Source: an uncultured Lachnospiraceae bacterium
GTDB lineage: Bacteria; Bacillota; Clostridia; Lachnospirales; Lachnospiraceae
Direction: 5' to 3'
NCBI GenBank assembly: GCA_910584915.1
Contig: CAJUDM010000003.1
Location: 1-64,000 of the forward strand
DNA length: 64,000 nucleotides
Numbering within the stretch: position 1 is the stretch's first letter; every line of letters starts with the position of its first letter. A program made the position numbers and the translations under genes. This document shows, piece by piece, positions 61,022 through 64,000 of this stretch. The notes under the pieces are model-generated. The model saw only the letters and a program-made list of their open reading frames with translations, did not search any database and was not told the origin of the DNA.

Positions 61022-63550
61022 ATGAGGATTATGAGACAAAGGCAATTTACAGGGACAAGATCGCCTGAGATATCAGAACGGGAAATAAGAAACCGTGCGC
61101 TGGCGAGAAGGGCGGCGGCGGAGGGAATGGTGCTGCTGAAAAATGAAAATAATCTGCTCCCTCTGAAAAAGGGGACAAAGGTGGCGCTCTACGGTGTGGG
61201 CGCGTCCAGGACCATCAAGGGCGGCACGGGTTCCGGGGATGTAAATGAGCGGGAGAGCGTCAGCATCTGTCAGGGCATGAAGAATGCGGGCTTTCAGATC
61301 ACGAACGAGAACTGGATCAGAGATTTTGAGGACTGTTATAGAGAAGCGAGAAATGCATGGCGGGATGATATTCTGGAGAGGGCGGCATCCATGGAGGGGA
61401 TGCCCGAATTTTTCCAGGTTTACAGCACAACGCCCTTTATGGTGCCGGCGGGCGGTTCCGTGGATAAGACGGACGCGGATGTTGCATTTTATATCCTGAG
61501 CCGTGTGGCGGGAGAAGGGAAAGACAGAAGAAACAGCGAGGGGGATTACACGCTGACAGGGGCAGAGAGGCAGCAGTTATCCGATATCTGCGCAAATTAT
61601 GCCCATGTGGCAGTGGCGGTCAACACCGGCGGTCCGGTTGATCTCTCGTTCCTGGATGAATATCCGAATATTGAGGCGCTGCTTTATATTGTACAGCCCG
61701 GTATGGAAGGGGGAAATGCTTTCGCAGATGTGGTCAGCGGTGCAGTGTCTCCTTCCGGAAAGCTTACCGGAAGTCTGGCTTATGAATATGAAGACTACCC
61801 GAACAGCGCCACTTTCTCCGGCAATAACGGGGATGTGGAGCAGGAGTTTTACACGGAGGGGATCTATGTAGGCTACCGCTATTTTGATACATTTGATGTG
61901 CCGGTGAGGTATGGCTTTGGTTTCGGCTTATCCTATACGGATTTTCTGACGGATTTTGTATCTGTGAGATGGGATGACGAAAAGAAAAGTTTTATTTTTA
62001 CCGTTAAAATAACAAATGTTGGAAAGGTTTACAGCGGGCGGGAAGTGGCGGAGCTCTATGTGACGCCGCCCGCGGGGGAGATGGAGAAGGAATACCGGAG
62101 GCTTGTCGGCTTTGGAAAGTCAGAGCTGCTCGCGCCGGGGGAATGCCGGGAGATTACGCTGGAAGTACCTCTGGAGAGACTCTCTTCCTATTCTGAGAAA
62201 ACGCCTGGCTGGGTTCTGGAAAAGGGAGAGTATACATTCTGGCTCGGAAATTCCCTTGCATCTTCCGTTCCGGTATCCGCGGCAGTGCTGTCCGAGGATA
62301 TTGTCTTGACGAGGACAAAACATATCGCTCCGCTGCAGAAGGAACTGACCGAGTTAAAGCAGCCTGCGGAGGGGATGCGGATAAAGCGGGAGAAGCTTGC
62401 CGGGCTTGTGCGCGAAAAGGGACTGCCGATATTGGAACTGAACACGGCTGTTGCCAGGAAGGAGATCATTTATCGGGAAAACAGAGATTTTACAGCGAAG
62501 GAAGCGGCGGCTTTCGTGGATATGTTAACCACAGGACAGTTGATCGCCCTCGCCAGCGGGGATGCGGCAGGGAATGGGCAGGATGCGGGCGGAAATCTGG
62601 GGGCGGCGGGTATATCTGTGCCGGGTTCCGCGGGTGAGACAAGCGGATGCGCGCTGGCTGACGGGCTGGCTTCCATTGTGCTGGCTGACGGACCGGCAGG
62701 GCTGCGGCTGATGAAGCATTACAATGTGGAGAATGGAAAGATCCTGCCGAAACCTTCCTCTTTTGCGCTGGAAGGCGGTATTTTCTGTGCAGATATGGAG
62801 GAGGAGCCGGGAGAGCGGTACTATCAGTACTGTACGGCGATGCCTGTGGGGACGCTGCTCGCCCAGAGCTGGGACTGCGGCCTGCTCCGGGAGATCGGAG
62901 AGATGGTCGGCGGGGAGATGGAAGAGTTCGGGGTTACGCTGTGGCTTGCGCCGGGGATGAATATCCACAGGAATCCTCTGTGCGGCAGAAATTTTGAGTA
63001 TTACGCGGAAGATCCGCTGCTCTCGGGAAAAATGGCGGCGGCTGTGACAGACGGTGTACAGTCCGTGCCGGGCTGCGGCACGACGATCAAGCATCTCACC
63101 TGCAACAACCAGGAGGACAACCGGATGGGCTCGGACAGCATCGTCTCTGAGCGGGCGCTGCGCGAGATCTATCTGAAAGGGTTTGAGATCGCGGTGAAGG
63201 AATCCCAGCCCATGTCTATCATGACCAGTTACAATCTGCTGAACGGCGTGCATGTGGCAAATAACCATGATATCTGTACGGATGTGATCCGCTCGGAGTG
63301 GGGATTTGCGGGAATGATCATGACGGACTGGACAACGACCGAGCAGGGGGAGGACTGCACGGCTTCCGGCTGTATGCGCGCGGGGAATGACCTGGTGATG
63401 CCCGGGGCAGCCTGCGACAGGGAGAATCTGGAGAGAGAACTGGCGGAGGGAACCTTGAAGAGGGAAGACCTGAAGGCGTGCATCAGCAGGCTGGTGGATA
63501 TCATATGGCGGTCGAACCGGTATGAGGGAGCCGTGGCGTATAAGAGATAA
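61022..63550 (+). CDS. GH3 family glycosidase with permuted domain order
   Basis: This protein of about 842 residues starts at ATG 61022 (GGAGG 9 nt upstream); ATG 60962 is in frame but poorly supported. The domains are in inverted order. The (alpha/beta)6 GH3 C-type domain comes first (AAAEGMVLLKNENNLLPLKKG, VALYGVGASRTIKGGTGSGDV). Next is the fibronectin-III-like domain (GREVAELYVTPPAGEMEKEYRRLVGF). The catalytic barrel comes last (LADGPAGLRLM, LWLAPGMNIHRNPLCGRNFEYYAEDP, TIKHLTCNNQEDNR), with the nucleophile aspartate in MIMTDWTTTEQ. There is no signal peptide, so it is cytosolic and probably a beta-glucosidase/xylosidase. Confidence 0.9.
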   Translation: MRIMRQRQFTGTRSPEISEREIRNRALARRAAAEGMVLLKNENNLLPLKKGTKVALYGVGASRTIKGGTGSGDVNERESVSICQGMKNAGFQITNENWIRDFEDCYREARNAWRDDILERAASMEGMPEFFQVYSTTPFMVPAGGSVDKTDADVAFYILSRVAGEGKDRRNSEGDYTLTGAERQQLSDICANYAHVAVAVNTGGPVDLSFLDEYPNIEALLYIVQPGMEGGNAFADVVSGAVSPSGKLTGSLAYEYEDYPNSATFSGNNGDVEQEFYTEGIYVGYRYFDTFDVPVRYGFGFGLSYTDFLTDFVSVRWDDEKKSFIFTVKITNVGKVYSGREVAELYVTPPAGEMEKEYRRLVGFGKSELLAPGECREITLEVPLERLSSYSEKTPGWVLEKGEYTFWLGNSLASSVPVSAAVLSEDIVLTRTKHIAPLQKELTELKQPAEGMRIKREKLAGLVREKGLPILELNTAVARKEIIYRENRDFTAKEAAAFVDMLTTGQLIALASGDAAGNGQDAGGNLGAAGISVPGSAGETSGCALADGLASIVLADGPAGLRLMKHYNVENGKILPKPSSFALEGGIFCADMEEEPGERYYQYCTAMPVGTLLAQSWDCGLLREIGEMVGGEMEEFGVTLWLAPGMNIHRNPLCGRNFEYYAEDPLLSGKMAAAVTDGVQSVPGCGTTIKHLTCNNQEDNRMGSDSIVSERALREIYLKGFEIAVKESQPMSIMTSYNLLNGVHVANNHDICTDVIRSEWGFAGMIMTDWTTTEQGEDCTASGCMRAGNDLVMPGAACDRENLERELAEGTLKREDLKACISRLVDIIWRSNRYEGAVAYKR

Positions 63551-63565
63551 AAGATGAAAGAACAG

Positions 63566-63583
63566 GGGGACAGTCATGTCCCC
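63566..63583. terminator. Hairpin between convergent GH3 and AraC-type genes
   Basis: GGGGAC (63566-63571) pairs with GTCCCC (63578-63583) over a 6-nt loop. No strong T-run follows on either strand, so termination is likely weak. Confidence 0.4.
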
Positions 63584-64000
63584 TGCCGTTCCTTCCTGTA
63601 CTGTTCCGGAGAACATCCCATCTTCTTTTTAAAGATCCGGAAGAAATACTTTGGATTATCGTATCCTACCGCTTTGGATATCTGGTACATCTTCCGATCG
63701 GAATGCTCTAACAGTTCGGATGCTTTTTCAATACGGATATCATTGAGATAGTCGATAAATTTCATGCCGGTCTTCTGCTTGAAAAGCGTGCTCAGGTAAC
63801 TCCTGTTCAGGTAAAACAGGGAGGCGATAAAGTCCTGCGTCAGGCTTTTCTGATAATTGTGCTTCATATAGATCCGTACATTTTCGATCACATCATCCTG
63901 CGCATAAATACTCTTCGGGCGCAGCATTTCCGCGATATTCAGGAAAAACTGAAGATAGTAGTCCCTCAGCTCTTCGATCCGGAAAAGGCGGCTGACAACA
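63574..64000 (-). CDS. AraC-type regulator, C-terminal part (runs off the window)
   Basis: The minus-strand frame is open to the right edge, so the gene is partial. The visible 142 residues end in an AraC DNA-binding domain: SLTQDFIASLFYLNRSYLSTLFKQKTGMKFIDYLNDIRIEKASELL, then MYQISKAVGYDNPKYFFRIFKKKMGCSPEQYR. The preceding segment (FRIEELRDYYLQFFLNIAEM) is like the linker of YesN-type response regulators, so an N-terminal receiver domain outside the window is possible. It is convergent with the GH3 gene and may regulate sugar use. Confidence 0.8.
   Translation of the reverse strand, partial: VVSRLFRIEELRDYYLQFFLNIAEMLRPKSIYAQDDVIENVRIYMKHNYQKSLTQDFIASLFYLNRSYLSTLFKQKTGMKFIDYLNDIRIEKASELLEHSDRKMYQISKAVGYDNPKYFFRIFKKKMGCSPEQYRKERQGT

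Overview
The window looks like a chromosomal segment of a gut Firmicute of the class Clostridia, most likely a Lachnospiraceae member. The evidence is the gene content: an acetolactate synthase with a Cys-rich insert, a MetH split from its activation domain, Rpn-family nucleases, a domain-permuted GH3 enzyme, and sigma-A promoters of TTGACA/TATAAT type with AGGAGG ribosome-binding sites. No rRNA, tRNA, CRISPR array or intact insertion sequence was seen.

Positions 1 to about 20,400 form an AT-rich accessory island. It begins with a HEPN/SEC-C protein, a tandem HEPN-like protein, a membrane/coiled-coil gene with an early nonsense codon, remnants of a mobilisation module and an Rpn nuclease. From 5,340 on, five intergenic elements share one plan. 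Two or three 8-bp direct repeats (TGG-N2-C/A-N2 type, 11 bp apart) sit just after a gene's stop codon. They are followed 103-104 nt later by a core GA(G/A)TT(T/C)GA(A/G)TA(G/A), then a hairpin-rich right arm. A sixth, right-half-only copy lies at 20,344. The units between cores carry same-strand cargo: an AlbA/Schlafen-like ATPase; a membrane protein; a HEAT-like protein, an MBL hydrolase, YjdF with its riboswitch and an HD-Hsp90-type ATPase; then a membrane protein and a MntA/HepT-like pair whose toxin has a stop codon. Left and right arms occur in different combinations, as expected if a tyrosine recombinase had exchanged DNA at the core. No integrase is present here. The last unit was invaded by GC-rich DNA (promoter, leader, RNAP alpha-CTD/CbxX AAA ATPase) and ends with a MarR/MATE deletion scar.

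From 20,450 the sequence is GC-richer and looks like ordinary chromosome with some accessory genes. First come a large LPXTG-like adhesin (minus strand), a GIY-YIG/DUF2075 protein, and a TetR regulator with IlvB/IlvN that share a palindromic operator. Next are a WYL-helicase-nuclease fusion, the RtcB/PrfH RNA-repair and ribosome-rescue pair, and a TetR/MFS efflux unit with CATACC/GGTATG operators. Housekeeping genes follow: a GNAT-like protein, a radical SAM protein, RecQ, thiamine pyrophosphokinase, a second GNAT and TraX.

At 45.5 kb there is a compact convergent type I toxin-antitoxin locus of the Fst/par layout. Sugar metabolism dominates the remainder. An AraC regulator, an ABC importer and a GH36 alpha-galactosidase form one cluster, with a 32-bp minisatellite and a cloverleaf-like element in the divergent region. 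A GntR/SIS/HAD operon is divergent from an ascorbate/galactitol-type PTS (EIIA, EIIB, EIIC). The window ends with MetH (its activation-domain partner is at 52.9 kb), a circularly permuted GH3 glucosidase and the C-terminal part of an AraC-type regulator that runs off the right edge.
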